A stretch of DNA of 64,000 nucleotides, from assembly GCF_003260205.1 (NCBI RefSeq), contig NZ_QERF01000007.1, positions 62,001-126,000 of the forward strand. Reading direction: 5' to 3'. Position numbers and translations under genes: made by a program. Below the pieces are notes generated by a model that made no database searches, was not told the DNA's origin, and worked only from the letters and a program-made list of their open reading frames with translations. The stretch is from Winogradskyella tangerina. GTDB taxonomy: Bacteria > Bacteroidota > Bacteroidia > Flavobacteriales > Flavobacteriaceae. Position 1 is the stretch's first letter, and the number at the start of each line of letters is the position of its first letter. Shown here piece by piece: positions 25,012 to 34,464 of the stretch.

Positions 25012-25785
25012 TTAATTATAGTTTATAGCTTTCTTTGAAATCCCATTTACATAATCTTCAATTATTTGAAGTTGTGAAGCCATTTCTGAGCCATTAAATC
25101 CGGTTAAATCCTTATAGCTAATATTTGCATTGTAATATGCCAAATATTTGCTTGCCAAAGGTAAATACGACCAGTGCCATTTTTCGAGTTGATATCCCGA
25201 TCTGCCTCTTGATTTATCAGTATATACTTGATAAAATCCGAAGGTATTGGCGTGGCTTTGTAGCCAGTTGTATTCCTTAAGACCTTTTCCGCTGTTAAAA
25301 TACAAATTATTTAAACTATTCAAATCAATTTCTGTTCCCCAATGATGGCGTGATGAACCTGGCATTGAGCTATATTCTAAGATATTTAGAGTACGGGTTA
25401 TAGAATCTAGGTCTTTATATTTCTCCCATTTACGCTCCCAAATCGCTTTCTGTTCGTAAAAATTTCGCGTTCCAGAAATAATTTTGAGGTTAACATTGTC
25501 CTTTTCAGCTGCTTCTACCATGTTTAGAAAAGCCCCATATACCTCTTTTTGAAGGTATATAGTTTTATTTGAATATTCTCGTCTAACTTTTGAAAAGGTC
25601 GAATCGTTTCGGTAGTTAATTCGTCCTAAAACCTTGTCCTTATTTAAATTTAGTGTGTCTTTAGGTTTTGAAACAATGGTATCCTTTATTTGTGGTGTCA
25701 TCTGACCCAGAGGTATTTGTTCCGTTTCAGATTTACAGCTAAATAAAATACTAGCAAAAAAAAGAAAATGTACTAATTGTTTCAT
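25012..25785 (-). CDS. M15 family D-alanyl-D-alanine carboxypeptidase-like lipoprotein
   Basis: 257 residues. The signal ends at a lipobox-like FSC (Cys17). The VanY/M15 zinc site is present: SRHHWGTEIDL (His and Asp ligands) and EKWHWSYLP (catalytic Glu and third ligand His). SGTRNFYEQKAIW is the substrate-proximal motif of the family. It probably trims peptidoglycan stem peptides from the outer leaflet side. It lies between dgkA and ftsK on the same strand, with gaps of 68 and 26 nt. Confidence 0.9.
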   Translation of the reverse strand: MKQLVHFLFFASILFSCKSETEQIPLGQMTPQIKDTIVSKPKDTLNLNKDKVLGRINYRNDSTFSKVRREYSNKTIYLQKEVYGAFLNMVEAAEKDNVNLKIISGTRNFYEQKAIWERKWEKYKDLDSITRTLNILEYSSMPGSSRHHWGTEIDLNSLNNLYFNSGKGLKEYNWLQSHANTFGFYQVYTDKSRGRSGYQLEKWHWSYLPLASKYLAYYNANISYKDLTGFNGSEMASQLQIIEDYVNGISKKAINYN

Positions 25786-25853
25786 TTTGAAAATGCTAAG
25801 GTTAGCATCATTAAAGACCGCACTTTGTAAACGCTTACAACTAGTTTTTGGTA

Positions 25854-26222
25854 TTAAAAAATTTTGGGAATGTAAATTATAAGCCCAATAATACTAGCAA
25901 CTACAGCGGCAATAAAAACTGCTCCGGCCGAAATGTCTTTGATAAGACCAATTTTAGGATGATGATCCGGATGAATAAAATCCGCTATATATTCGATTGC
26001 CGTATTAACACCTTCAACGCTCATTACCAATCCGATCATTGCAATTTGAATGATCCATTCGATGGTGGAAATTTCAAAATAGAATCCAGCTATCGTCACA
26101 ATTATGGCTATAAAAACCTGAAGTTTTATACTCGATTCGGTTTTAATGAGAATGAGCATTCCCTTAAAAGCGTATCCAACACTTTTCAGCCTATTAATAA
26201 TGAACGGTTCTTTTTGTTGCAT
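25854..26222 (-). CDS. dgkA: Diacylglycerol/undecaprenol kinase family protein
   Basis: 122 residues with three membrane helices and the DgkA signatures RLKSVGYAFKGMLILIKTESSIKLQ (N-terminal amphipathic helix and Glu) and EGVNTAIEYIADFIHP...IGLIKDISAGAVF (catalytic Glu and Asp). Gram-positive-type homologues phosphorylate undecaprenol; proteobacterial ones phosphorylate diacylglycerol. Which applies here is not decided by the sequence. It is 6 nt downstream of tpx. Confidence 0.9.
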   Translation of the reverse strand: MQQKEPFIINRLKSVGYAFKGMLILIKTESSIKLQVFIAIIVTIAGFYFEISTIEWIIQIAMIGLVMSVEGVNTAIEYIADFIHPDHHPKIGLIKDISAGAVFIAAVVASIIGLIIYIPKIF

Positions 26223-26228
26223 AAGAAT

Positions 26229-26729
26229 TTATGCTAAACTCGCGATGGCAGCCTCATAATTAGGTTCGTCAGCAATTTCAGCGACTTGCTCAGTATGTAA
26301 AACTGTTCCGTCTGTATCAATTACTACGATGCATCTAGATAATAAGGTTTCAAAAGCGCCTGTGGTAAAGGTCAATCCGTAATCATTTCCGAAATTTCCG
26401 GATTTATAATCTGAAAGATTCTCTACATTTTCAATGCCTTCAGCACCACAAAAACGTGCCAGTGCAAATGGTAGATCTTTAGAAATGCACAATACTTTGG
26501 TGTTGTCTAATTGACTTGCTTTTTCGTTAAAAGTCCTTACAGATTGCGCACATGTACCTGTATCCACACTTGGAAAAATATTTAAAACTAATCTTGTGTC
26601 TGAATAATCAGCAAGGGTTTTGTCTGTTAGATCTGTTCCTGTTAATTTAAAGTCTGGTGCTTTACTACCAACTTCTGGTAAATTTCCTATAGTTTCTACT
26701 GGAGTACCTCCAAGTGTTACGTTTGCCAT
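26229..26729 (-). CDS. tpx: Thiol peroxidase Tpx
   Basis: 166 residues. The 2-Cys peroxiredoxin of the Tpx class has peroxidatic C60 in SVDTGTCAQSVRTFN and resolving C94 in ARFCGAEGIEN, at the E. coli spacing. It removes hydroperoxides with thioredoxin. The C-terminus (CIVVIDTDGTVLHTEQVAEI) is complete. A 71-nt gap separates it from pheT upstream, and dgkA follows immediately. Confidence 0.95.
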   Translation of the reverse strand: MANVTLGGTPVETIGNLPEVGSKAPDFKLTGTDLTDKTLADYSDTRLVLNIFPSVDTGTCAQSVRTFNEKASQLDNTKVLCISKDLPFALARFCGAEGIENVENLSDYKSGNFGNDYGLTFTTGAFETLLSRCIVVIDTDGTVLHTEQVAEIADEPNYEAAIASLA

Positions 26730-26800
26730 TTTTCTAATGTTTTAATTTTTGTTAAAAATAAAAAAAGGGTTTGTCAAAAGTGTAAATAAAATGATAATGT

Positions 26801-29227
26801 TTAGCGCAATTCTGCACCGAGCTTAGATTCAAAATTACCTTGAAGCTTCGACATTATTTTATCGATTTGCTTATCGGTCAGGGTTTTATTTTCATCCTGT
26901 AAGGTAAAGCTCACCGCATAACTCTTTTTGCCTTTAGGCAAATTCTTACCTTCATACACATCAAATAAATTGATGTTTTTAAGTAATTGCTTTTCGGTTT
27001 GCTTTGCAATGGTATGAATATCCTCGAAAGTCACTTGGTCATCTAATAATAAGGCAAAATCTCTTCTAACTTCTGGATATTTCGGGATTTCACTAAACTT
27101 AATTTTATTGTGCTTCGCCATTTCCAAAACATTATCCCAATTAAAATCTGCAAAAAGGACATTTTGAGAAATACCAAAATGTTTAAGTACAGATTTTTTA
27201 ACCAACCCGAAGTTTACTAATGTTTTCTTACCAAGCGAAAGGCTAACACCTTCACTCAAAACGCTCGATTTAGTTGGTGCTGTTCGTAACCTATTTAAGC
27301 CTAAACGCTGTAAAATTGTTTCAACAATACCTTTTATATAGAAGAAATCACTCGGATTTGAAACGGAATTCCAACGCTCTTCTGTTTTATTTCCGGAAAC
27401 AAAAAGAGATAAATGTTTATGTTCTTCGCGATGATCAGAGAATTGATGATAAGTTTTACCAAACTCGAATAATTTTAAATCATTACGCTTTCTATTGATA
27501 TTGTGCGAAACCGCCTCCAGTCCCGAAAACAGCAATGATTGGCGCATCACTTCGAGGTCATTACTTAAAGGATTCAGCATAACCACATTGTGCTCTGGAT
27601 TAAGATCGTCAGCCAACTCAATATATTTTGGAGATGTTAAGGAGTTTGCCATAATCTCAAAAAAGCCCTGTGACGCGAGCTGATTGCCAATAACATTCTG
27701 AAGTTTATAATCCTCAAAACGATTAGAATTTGAAATTGAAGCATTTAATTTCTCAGTGGTGCCAATATTGTTGTACCCGTAAACTCGGAGTATTTCTTCA
27801 ATAATATCGGCTTCGCGCTGAACGTCATTTCTGTAAGCAGGAACGGTAAGACCTAAACCTGTTTCGGTAACGTTATTCACTTTAATTTCAAGTGAGGTTA
27901 AAATGCTTTTAATGGTTTCTCTTGGAATTTCTTCACCTATGAGCTTCTTTGCATTATCAAAGCTTAGTCGAACTTGAAAGTCTTCAATTTTATTTGGATA
28001 GGCATCAGAAATATCACTTGTAATCTCACCACCAGCAATTTCAACAATTAATAAAGCCGCACGCTTTAAAGCATATTCTGTGATATTTGGATCGATTCCG
28101 CGTTCAAACCTAAAAGAGGCATCGGTATTTAAGCCATGACGCTTCGCTGTTTTGCGGATGCTCACCGGATTGAAATAAGCACTTTCTAAGAATATGTTAG
28201 TCGTTTGTTCTGTTACACCTGAATCTATTCCACCGAAAACACCAGCAATACACATTGGTTTTTCGCCATCACAAATCATAAGATCATCTTCGTGTAATTC
28301 TCTTACGGTTTCATCGAGGGTTGTGAATTTCGTTCCAGCTTTACAGGTTTTAACCTCTACTTTATTTCCAGCAATTTTGTTCGCATCGAAAGCGTGTAAT
28401 GGTTGGCCCAACTCATGTAAAACATAATTTGTAATATCTACTATATTATTAATAGGTGAGAGACCAATGGCCTTTAGTCGGTGTTGCAACCAACTTGGAG
28501 ACGATTCTACTTTTACACCAGAAATAGTAACACCACAGTAGCGAGGACATTTATCTTTATCCTTTACTTCAACGTCAATCTTAAGTGACCTTGCGTCTAC
28601 GTGATAGGCCATTACCGATGGTGTGATAAGCTCTAAGGCAACTTCTTTTTGTAGGAGTCCGGCTTTAAGATCACGCGCCACTCCAAAATGGCTCATAGCA
28701 TCTGCACGGTTTGGTGTAAGACCTATCTCAAACACCTGATCATTTTCGATTTCAAAAATATCAGCAGCCGGCGTACCGACTTTGAGATCCTTATCCAATA
28801 CCATGATGCCATCGTGCGATTCGCCAAGGCCAAGTTCGTCTTCGGCACAGATCATACCATGACTTTCTTCACCACGGATTTTACCTTTTTTGATTTTCCA
28901 AGCTTCTCCTTCAGGTGTGTAAAGTGTAGTTCCGATAGTTGCTACCGGTACTTTTTGTCCCTTGGCAACGTTTGGTGCACCGCATACAATTTGAACAGGT
29001 TCATCTTCTCCAATATTAACAGTAGTGACCTTTAAGCGGTCAGCATTAGGATGTTGTTCACAGGTTAAAACCTCGCCAACAATAACGCCTTTTAGTCCAC
29101 CTTTAACGGATTCGTACTGTTCAATTCCTTCTATTTCTAAGCCAAGGTCTGTGAGTAGTTCTCCGGTTTTCTCAGCGTCCCAATCTATCTTTATAAACTG
29201 TTTTAACCAGTTGTATGAAATTTTCAT
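26801..29227 (-). CDS. pheT: Phenylalanine--tRNA ligase beta subunit
   Basis: About 808 residues starting at MKISYNWLKQFI, the family start; an ATG three codons upstream is also in frame. The layout is the standard one: tRNA-bind (EMAP-II-like) domain ~40-155, B3/B4 editing domain with GQPLHAFDANKI, B5 domain, the catalytic-like core, and the C-terminal ferredoxin-fold anticodon-binding domain (FSEIPKYPEVRRDFALLLDD). It pairs with PheS, whose gene is not in this window. A -7 box lies upstream. Confidence 0.96.
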   Translation of the reverse strand: MKISYNWLKQFIKIDWDAEKTGELLTDLGLEIEGIEQYESVKGGLKGVIVGEVLTCEQHPNADRLKVTTVNIGEDEPVQIVCGAPNVAKGQKVPVATIGTTLYTPEGEAWKIKKGKIRGEESHGMICAEDELGLGESHDGIMVLDKDLKVGTPAADIFEIENDQVFEIGLTPNRADAMSHFGVARDLKAGLLQKEVALELITPSVMAYHVDARSLKIDVEVKDKDKCPRYCGVTISGVKVESSPSWLQHRLKAIGLSPINNIVDITNYVLHELGQPLHAFDANKIAGNKVEVKTCKAGTKFTTLDETVRELHEDDLMICDGEKPMCIAGVFGGIDSGVTEQTTNIFLESAYFNPVSIRKTAKRHGLNTDASFRFERGIDPNITEYALKRAALLIVEIAGGEITSDISDAYPNKIEDFQVRLSFDNAKKLIGEEIPRETIKSILTSLEIKVNNVTETGLGLTVPAYRNDVQREADIIEEILRVYGYNNIGTTEKLNASISNSNRFEDYKLQNVIGNQLASQGFFEIMANSLTSPKYIELADDLNPEHNVVMLNPLSNDLEVMRQSLLFSGLEAVSHNINRKRNDLKLFEFGKTYHQFSDHREEHKHLSLFVSGNKTEERWNSVSNPSDFFYIKGIVETILQRLGLNRLRTAPTKSSVLSEGVSLSLGKKTLVNFGLVKKSVLKHFGISQNVLFADFNWDNVLEMAKHNKIKFSEIPKYPEVRRDFALLLDDQVTFEDIHTIAKQTEKQLLKNINLFDVYEGKNLPKGKKSYAVSFTLQDENKTLTDKQIDKIMSKLQGNFESKLGAELR

Positions 29228-29248
29228 GCGGTTCAATTAATCAAGCCA

Positions 29249-29256
29249 CAAAGATA
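29249..29256 (-). promoter_or_regulatory. -7 box (TATCTTTG) of pheT
   Basis: The minus strand reads TATCTTTG, ending 21 nt before the chosen pheT start. Confidence 0.5.
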
Positions 29257-29344
29257 AAAATACTTGCCGCTAAATGAAATGTAGCTTTGCTTTTTTATGT
29301 AAGGGAAATGTTGTTATTTCGAACTATCTATAAAAAAAATCAGG

Positions 29345-30574
29345 ATGAAGTATTTTGCAATTGGATTTTTAGCACTGGTCATGCTTTCATGTAAAAATGA
29401 AACTAAAGATCAAAAAGGAATAAATAATGAACTTAAAGTAGGCACTTACAGGGCGACACTCGAAGTTCAGGATAATAAGGAATTGCCGTTTATTTTTGAG
29501 GTAGTATCGCCAACCTCGCTCAAAATTTATAATGCAGAAGAAGTTATTGAAGTGGATGAAATTGAATACCGCAACGATTCGATATTTATTACCACACCAG
29601 TTTTTGAAGGCTATATAGCTGCAACTTTTGAAGGTGATAATCTGAGCGGTAGTTTTATTAAAGAAAGTTTGGATCGCATTGTGCCATTTAAAGCTGAGTT
29701 TAATAATCCTAATAGATTTTCAACTTCCGTAAAACCATTATTAAGTGTTAGCGGCGTTTGGGAAACCATATTTAGTGAAGGCGTTGAAGGCGATGAATAT
29801 ATTGCAAAAGGGATTTTTGAGCAGAAAGGACAAACGGTAACAGGGACGTTTAGAACTACCACTGGAGATTACCGCTATCTTGAAGGCGTTGTTGATGGTA
29901 ACACTATGAAACTTTCTACATTCGATGGCGCACATGCATTTTTATTTACTGCTAAAGTGAGCGACTCAACGATGGAAGGCACCTTTTATTCTGGTAACCA
30001 CTGGAAAGAGCCTTTTGTAGCCAAACGTAATGCTGATTACGAATTACCAAGTCCGAACGAGCTTACGTTCTTGAAAGAGGGTTATGAGAGCATTGACTTC
30101 GAGTTTCCTAATACTTCAGATGAAATGATCAGTCTGAAAGATGAACAATTCAAAGATAAGGTGGTAATCGTTCAGGTCATGGGAACCTGGTGCCCAAACT
30201 GTTTGGATGAAAGTAAATACTACGCTGATTTTTATCAAAAGAATAAGGATAAAGACATTGAATTTATAGCATTGGCCTTTGAATATGTAAAGGATAAAGA
30301 AACGGCCTTCAGTCGTATAGAACGACTTAAAACTAAGATTGGGATTGAGTATCCGATCCTATTAGCACAATTCGGTACTTCGAGTAAAACAAAAGCACAG
30401 GAAAAACTTCCTATGCTTAATCATGTATTGTCTTATCCGACTTCGATATTTATTGATAAATCAGGTAAAGTGCGTAAAATTCACACCGGATTTAACGGTC
30501 CGGCTACAGGTGAAAAATACACTGAGTTTAAAGCCGAATTTGAAGGTTTCGTCACTCAACTATTAGCAGAGTAA
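29345..30574 (+). CDS. TlpA-like thioredoxin-fold lipoprotein
   Basis: 409 residues. The signal ends at a lipobox (VMLSC, Cys16). Residues ~30-240 are a beta-rich region that resembles the N-terminal domains found on Bacteroidota TlpA-like proteins (VSGVWETIFSEG, GTFRTTTGDYRYLEG, GTFYSGNHWKEPF). The thioredoxin domain covers ~255-405, with the redox motif C283-P-N-C286 in GTWCPNCLDES and the cis-Pro region SYPTSIFIDKSGKV. It probably acts as a periplasmic or surface thiol-disulfide reductase. It is a single gene, convergent with the sigma-factor operon. Confidence 0.9.
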   Translation: MKYFAIGFLALVMLSCKNETKDQKGINNELKVGTYRATLEVQDNKELPFIFEVVSPTSLKIYNAEEVIEVDEIEYRNDSIFITTPVFEGYIAATFEGDNLSGSFIKESLDRIVPFKAEFNNPNRFSTSVKPLLSVSGVWETIFSEGVEGDEYIAKGIFEQKGQTVTGTFRTTTGDYRYLEGVVDGNTMKLSTFDGAHAFLFTAKVSDSTMEGTFYSGNHWKEPFVAKRNADYELPSPNELTFLKEGYESIDFEFPNTSDEMISLKDEQFKDKVVIVQVMGTWCPNCLDESKYYADFYQKNKDKDIEFIALAFEYVKDKETAFSRIERLKTKIGIEYPILLAQFGTSSKTKAQEKLPMLNHVLSYPTSIFIDKSGKVRKIHTGFNGPATGEKYTEFKAEFEGFVTQLLAE

Positions 30575-30584
30575 GATTGATCCA

Positions 30585-31133
30585 TCATGGTTGTTTCAAG
30601 AGTTTAAGAAAGCGAGACTCTTTAATGATACTATGAATGATTATGATGATAATAAAGGCTAAAGAAACGAACCCTGAAATCAAAATATAGGTGTAGAATC
30701 CTTCTGAAAACTCAACCTTAAAATAGGGAAGGAGTAGAAAAAACCCAATGAGATAAGCTACAACACATACCGGCGTTATGAGGTAGTTGATAAGCAATCG
30801 CAACTTGTAGTATTTTTTTAGGTACGATTTATAACTATTGTGATCTAATGCGACTAGACGGTTTTGTTTTTGATAAATTGATCGGATCTCGAGGAAGACT
30901 CTAAAGCCTAAACTAGTAATCATTAACAATAGACCCAAGGTGAAATTATTCCAACGATTTGGAGATATATAGAGTGTGTAAGCTACCAATATTACAACCG
31001 TAACACTCATTATGATGATGGCTGCTATTTGTCGCCTTCTCTGATTTTTTGCTTTTGAAATAAGACGATTAGGGTCCATAGGATCTAATTCGTTTTGATT
31101 ATTCCAAAGTGTATTTAAGATATCATTTTCCAT
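30585..31133 (-). CDS. Four-helix membrane protein coupled to ECF sigma factor (putative anti-sigma)
   Basis: 182 residues. An N-terminal cytoplasmic stretch (~1-33, ending KAKNQRRRQ) precedes four membrane helices (~35-53, 63-80, 115-138, 146-168). The start overlaps the end of the sigma-factor gene by 11 nt, a common arrangement for anti-sigma factors, but no ZAS zinc motif (HxxxCxxC) or FecR domain is visible. Function as the sigma partner is inferred from position only. Confidence 0.6.
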   Translation of the reverse strand: MENDILNTLWNNQNELDPMDPNRLISKAKNQRRRQIAAIIIMSVTVVILVAYTLYISPNRWNNFTLGLLLMITSLGFRVFLEIRSIYQKQNRLVALDHNSYKSYLKKYYKLRLLINYLITPVCVVAYLIGFFLLLPYFKVEFSEGFYTYILISGFVSLAFIIIIIIHSIIKESRFLKLLKQP

Positions 31134-31617
31134 TTTTAATACATTTTAAAAGGGCTTTTCTAATTCGACTTAAACGTGTCCTCAGTGTGCCATGTGCTAA
31201 TCCAACAGTCTCAGCAATTGCAGATTGAGGAATGTCTTCGAGTTCTAATAGAATCAGGGCTTTGTTTTGTTCTGTTAATTGATCTATACAGTGATACATC
31301 TTTCTGATGTTTTGCTCCGTTGACGTTGAGTTTTGCTCACTATACTCATGATCTTCAAGAATAGATTCATTAATCGGAATATTTCGCTTGGCTCTTCGCA
31401 GATCGCTTAAACATATATTTACTGCAATCCTGTAGATCCATGTTTCTACAGCAGAATTACCTTTGAATGATTGTCTGTGATTCCAAACTTTAATAAAGGT
31501 CTCCTGGAGCCATTCTTTTGCTAATTCACTATCACCAGAGGCATAGCCAAGGCATAACCTGTATACCTTGGGTGAATGCATATTGTATATAGTACTGAAT
31601 TCCGATTCTATATTCAT
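31123..31617 (-). CDS. ECF RNA polymerase sigma factor
   Basis: 164 residues of the sigma-70 ECF class. Region 2 is FSTIYNMHSPKVYRLCLGYASGDSELAKEWLQETFIKVWNH with TWIYRIAVNICL, and region 4 is ALILLELEDIPQSAIAETVGLAHGTLRTRLSRIRKALLKCI. It begins in a TGATG overlap with the hydrolase stop, so the three genes (hydrolase, sigma, membrane protein) form one coupled operon. The regulon is not visible; I found no shared autoregulatory promoter motif upstream. Confidence 0.93.
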   Translation of the reverse strand: MNIESEFSTIYNMHSPKVYRLCLGYASGDSELAKEWLQETFIKVWNHRQSFKGNSAVETWIYRIAVNICLSDLRRAKRNIPINESILEDHEYSEQNSTSTEQNIRKMYHCIDQLTEQNKALILLELEDIPQSAIAETVGLAHGTLRTRLSRIRKALLKCIKNGK

Positions 31618-32465
31618 CAGTGTTTAGCCAAAATTGTTTTTATCTCGTTATTGAACCATTCAGGCTGGTCTAACATAATAAAATGCGCAGCATCTTCGGC
31701 CAAAATAAGGTCATAATTATTCAAATTTGCATATTGATCACCATAAGTTTTGGTCACCATATCTTTGCCGTACGGTTGTGTCGCAGCAATAATAGTGGTT
31801 GGTGTTAATATATTCCTAAGATCTTTGCGCAAGTCCAATTTAAGATAATCCGTATATCCATAGACATAGGTCTTTCGGTCGGCTTCTAGAATCCAGTTTT
31901 TAATGTCTTCACGCGCTGAAGAATCAAGGCACATGCCTTGAGACATGGCTGTGGCCATCTGAGCGAATTGGGCGTCATCCATAGCTAATTGTTGATTATT
32001 ATATGGACTGTCGTAAGCCAATTGGTCTGGATCGAAATTTGGTATCATCAAGGCACCTGCCGCTGGTAATGCATCCACTAAAATAATATTGCCAACCATA
32101 GAATTTTCTCTACTCGCCAACCAAGTAGCAATTGTTCCACCTAAGCTATGACCTATGATGGTAACATTTTCAAGGTTTTGCTTTGCGATATAGTTTTGTA
32201 AAGATTCATTTACCTTAGGTAACCAAGGAAATTCAATAGGAGACTTCCCACCAAAACCTGCTAAGGTAACAACATGACATTCGTAATTTTTTTCTAGTTC
32301 TTCAACCAGTGGATTCCAAATTTCTCCTGGGACTGTAAATCCTGGAATTAAAATAATAGGATCACCTTGTCCCGTTACTGTAACATGAATAGGTGAGGTT
32401 TCGGGTTCATCGGTTGTGCTAAGAGAAAGAAATGTACTTAGTATTAAAACGATTAATTTTTTCAT
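31617..32465 (-). CDS. Exported alpha/beta hydrolase
   Basis: 282 residues with a signal peptide (KKLIVLILSTFLSLSTT). The alpha/beta hydrolase fold shows the oxyanion region ILIPGFTVPGEIW, the nucleophile elbow GHSLGGT (Ser in GxSxG), and the catalytic His near the end in AEDAAHFIMLDQP. The substrate is unknown. It is the first gene of the sigma-factor operon, sharing one base with the sigma start codon (TGATG), which is unusual and suggests the sigma factor responds to something the hydrolase acts on. Confidence 0.9.
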   Translation of the reverse strand: MKKLIVLILSTFLSLSTTDEPETSPIHVTVTGQGDPIILIPGFTVPGEIWNPLVEELEKNYECHVVTLAGFGGKSPIEFPWLPKVNESLQNYIAKQNLENVTIIGHSLGGTIATWLASRENSMVGNIILVDALPAAGALMIPNFDPDQLAYDSPYNNQQLAMDDAQFAQMATAMSQGMCLDSSAREDIKNWILEADRKTYVYGYTDYLKLDLRKDLRNILTPTTIIAATQPYGKDMVTKTYGDQYANLNNYDLILAEDAAHFIMLDQPEWFNNEIKTILAKH

Positions 32466-32652
32466 GATTTTAAATTTTGATTTCCCTTTAGATGCAGAAA
32501 TTTTAAAATGTTACATCCGTTCTTATAATTTTGCTTTCCCAAGTGAAATCATGAAAACGTTATCGTAACTTTTTATAGTGATTGTGGAGTAATTTTAAGC
32601 ATTTAAATATCTTCGCATATCATTAGGAAGTTTAATTTCTAGTCGCTTTAAG

Positions 32653-33411
32653 ATGAAAAAGATATTATGGATATTGATACTGGTTCCAATATTATTGAAC
32701 GCGCAGATCAATGAAAGTGACTCCTTAAAAGTAAAGGCCGATCTTTCATTAACTGGTTTTTGGCAGGGTGGAAATGTAGAAACCTTAATTTTTAGGGCAA
32801 AATCTGGAATTACCTATCAACCCTGGAAAAAATGGGTGGTTAAAACTCAAAACTCTTATGTATACCAGGAGTTTGGTAAGGAGAAGGCGGATGCTGATTT
32901 TTTGAGTCTTAACTTTTTATATTTCAATCCTGAGAAAAAAATCTATCCACAAATCTTGGGTTTTTTAAGCACAAATTTTAGACGTGAAATTAGTTCGCGA
33001 TCTTTGATAGGGGCCGGCTTTACATGGCAAGCGTATAAGAAAGATAAGAATTGGCTGAAGTTCTCATTAACCAGTGAATACGAACAAACCAATTTTGACA
33101 ATACCGATTTTAATGTAGACGCCTACGATAGTAGCGATGAGATCAATACCTTTCGCGGTACGATTTGGGTCAATGGTAAATATTATCTCTTTAAGGAGAA
33201 GGTAATAATTACACATGAAAGCTATATCCAGCCTTCATTAGAAGAAAGCGATAATTACCGCTGGCAAGCCGATTTCGGACTTGAATTACCGATTTGGAAG
33301 TTTCTTAATTTCAAGATCAATTATTTACGCACTTTTGAGAGCATTGTTATTGAAGGTCAAAAGCGCGAAGACCAATTTTTGACTTTTGGATTTACCCTAA
33401 AGAGTTATTGA
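32653..33411 (+). CDS. DUF481 domain-containing outer membrane beta-barrel protein
   Basis: 252 residues with a signal peptide (ending NAQ). The body is a run of amphipathic strands: LSLTGFWQGGNVETLIFRAKSG, WKKWVVKTQNSYVYQEFGKEKADADF, and so on to a terminal aromatic strand (DQFLTFGFTLKSY). This matches the DUF481 'salt-induced outer membrane protein' family, a 12-strand barrel of unknown function. It is a single gene flanked by non-coding DNA. Confidence 0.85.
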   Translation: MKKILWILILVPILLNAQINESDSLKVKADLSLTGFWQGGNVETLIFRAKSGITYQPWKKWVVKTQNSYVYQEFGKEKADADFLSLNFLYFNPEKKIYPQILGFLSTNFRREISSRSLIGAGFTWQAYKKDKNWLKFSLTSEYEQTNFDNTDFNVDAYDSSDEINTFRGTIWVNGKYYLFKEKVIITHESYIQPSLEESDNYRWQADFGLELPIWKFLNFKINYLRTFESIVIEGQKREDQFLTFGFTLKSY

Positions 33412-33413
33412 TG

Positions 33414-33497
33414 CTAACCCTCTAAGAAGCTCAAATCTAAATAGTTGTTGTTCTCATCTTCAGGGTCTACGTAGAATTCAGTCTCATTTGAAATCCA
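33414..33497 (-). pseudogene. Possible orphan C-terminal coding remnant
   Basis: On the minus strand, 27 sense codons with a protein-like composition (starting WISNETEFYVDPEDE and ending LDLSFLEG) run to a TAG. They follow an in-frame TGA and have no start codon. The acidic, aromatic composition looks more like a real C-terminus than random AT-rich DNA. It could be the tail of a lost gene; it may also be chance. Confidence 0.25.
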
Positions 33498-33538
33498 TCA
33501 AAATAAAGTTTAGTCAATTGAGGTTATCAACCTCTAGT

Positions 33539-34324
33539 TTATGTACTTAAGTCAGTATCTTCCCATTTGGTGCCATCCGATAGCATCCAAGTTAAAGAAT
33601 GTCTCCGTTCGTGAATAACACCACCATTTCCCATTGGGTCAAATCCTGCGGGAACGGTCTCTCTTCCAAATTGTGCACTTCGAACGGCATTGTGCAAACA
33701 ATAGAATAAATCTTCCTTTTGTTTCAACGTGTCTTCCGATAAGGTATCTTTGCCATTTACCCAATCTTCGATCTTGCCATCCATCGGACAAGTAAAGTCT
33801 ACCAAAATCTCTTGCATTTGCTCACCTGTCATCATTTGACCCATCATATCAGGTTCTTTGTATCCAAAATACCAAGCCAATGGCCATGCATTTTCAAATT
33901 TCCAACCAATGGCATTTCTGGCCTCTTCGTCGTCTCTTGCTGTATTGAATATCTCTTGTTCACTAGGCTCCATAAAACGCTTTAGGTCGTTGTTCTCGAC
34001 AAAGTTTAGTAGCTTTTCACTTTCTAGTTTGTCCTCAGGCATCATTAACCAAAGCACCATTGCCTTAATAGCGTTTAACCGTTGGGCGATTTCAACTGAT
34101 GGTCTTAGCTTACGATCAAATTCAGTGGGTAAGGAATTGGTTGGTCTAAATCCTGCATCGAGACATAGTTTTACATTTTCGAGTCTAAGATCAGTCATCC
34201 ATGGCACCTTCTTGAAAAGTTCTAAAACCTCTTCTTTTGTTTGTGGCTTCTGAGGTGTTTGTTGTGCTGCCTGTTGAGGTTTTTTAGGGTCTTTTGACCC
34301 AAATAATTTTTTGAAAAAGCTCAT
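33539..34324 (-). CDS. DUF4272 domain-containing protein
   Basis: About 261 residues from the ATG at MSFFKKLFGSKD; the frame stays open 38 codons further upstream, but that stretch is unlike coding sequence and this start is the natural one. A Gln/Pro-rich linker (PQQAAQQTPQKPQ) precedes the DUF4272 domain: LRPSVEIAQRLNAIKAMVLWLM, RNAIGWKFENAWPLAWYFGY, and VIHERRHSLTWMLSDGTKWEDTDLST, the conserved ending. No function is established for the family. The protein is soluble, with no signal peptide. Confidence 0.85.
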   Translation of the reverse strand: MSFFKKLFGSKDPKKPQQAAQQTPQKPQTKEEVLELFKKVPWMTDLRLENVKLCLDAGFRPTNSLPTEFDRKLRPSVEIAQRLNAIKAMVLWLMMPEDKLESEKLLNFVENNDLKRFMEPSEQEIFNTARDDEEARNAIGWKFENAWPLAWYFGYKEPDMMGQMMTGEQMQEILVDFTCPMDGKIEDWVNGKDTLSEDTLKQKEDLFYCLHNAVRSAQFGRETVPAGFDPMGNGGVIHERRHSLTWMLSDGTKWEDTDLST

Positions 34325-34464
34325 GTAATAATTGCGTTTTTGATTAATAGCTTGATTTTGAAGGTTTATGAAAATTCTTTCGAATCTTAGTTGTTGAAAG
34401 TTAATGATTTTGAATGAAATTTCTTCACTTATAATCATTACAATTGAATTTTAACAGTCAGTTT

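Noticed and set aside
28688..29035. Plus-strand ORF of 115 codons inside pheT
   Set aside because: Antisense shadow of the conserved tRNA-binding domain of pheT.
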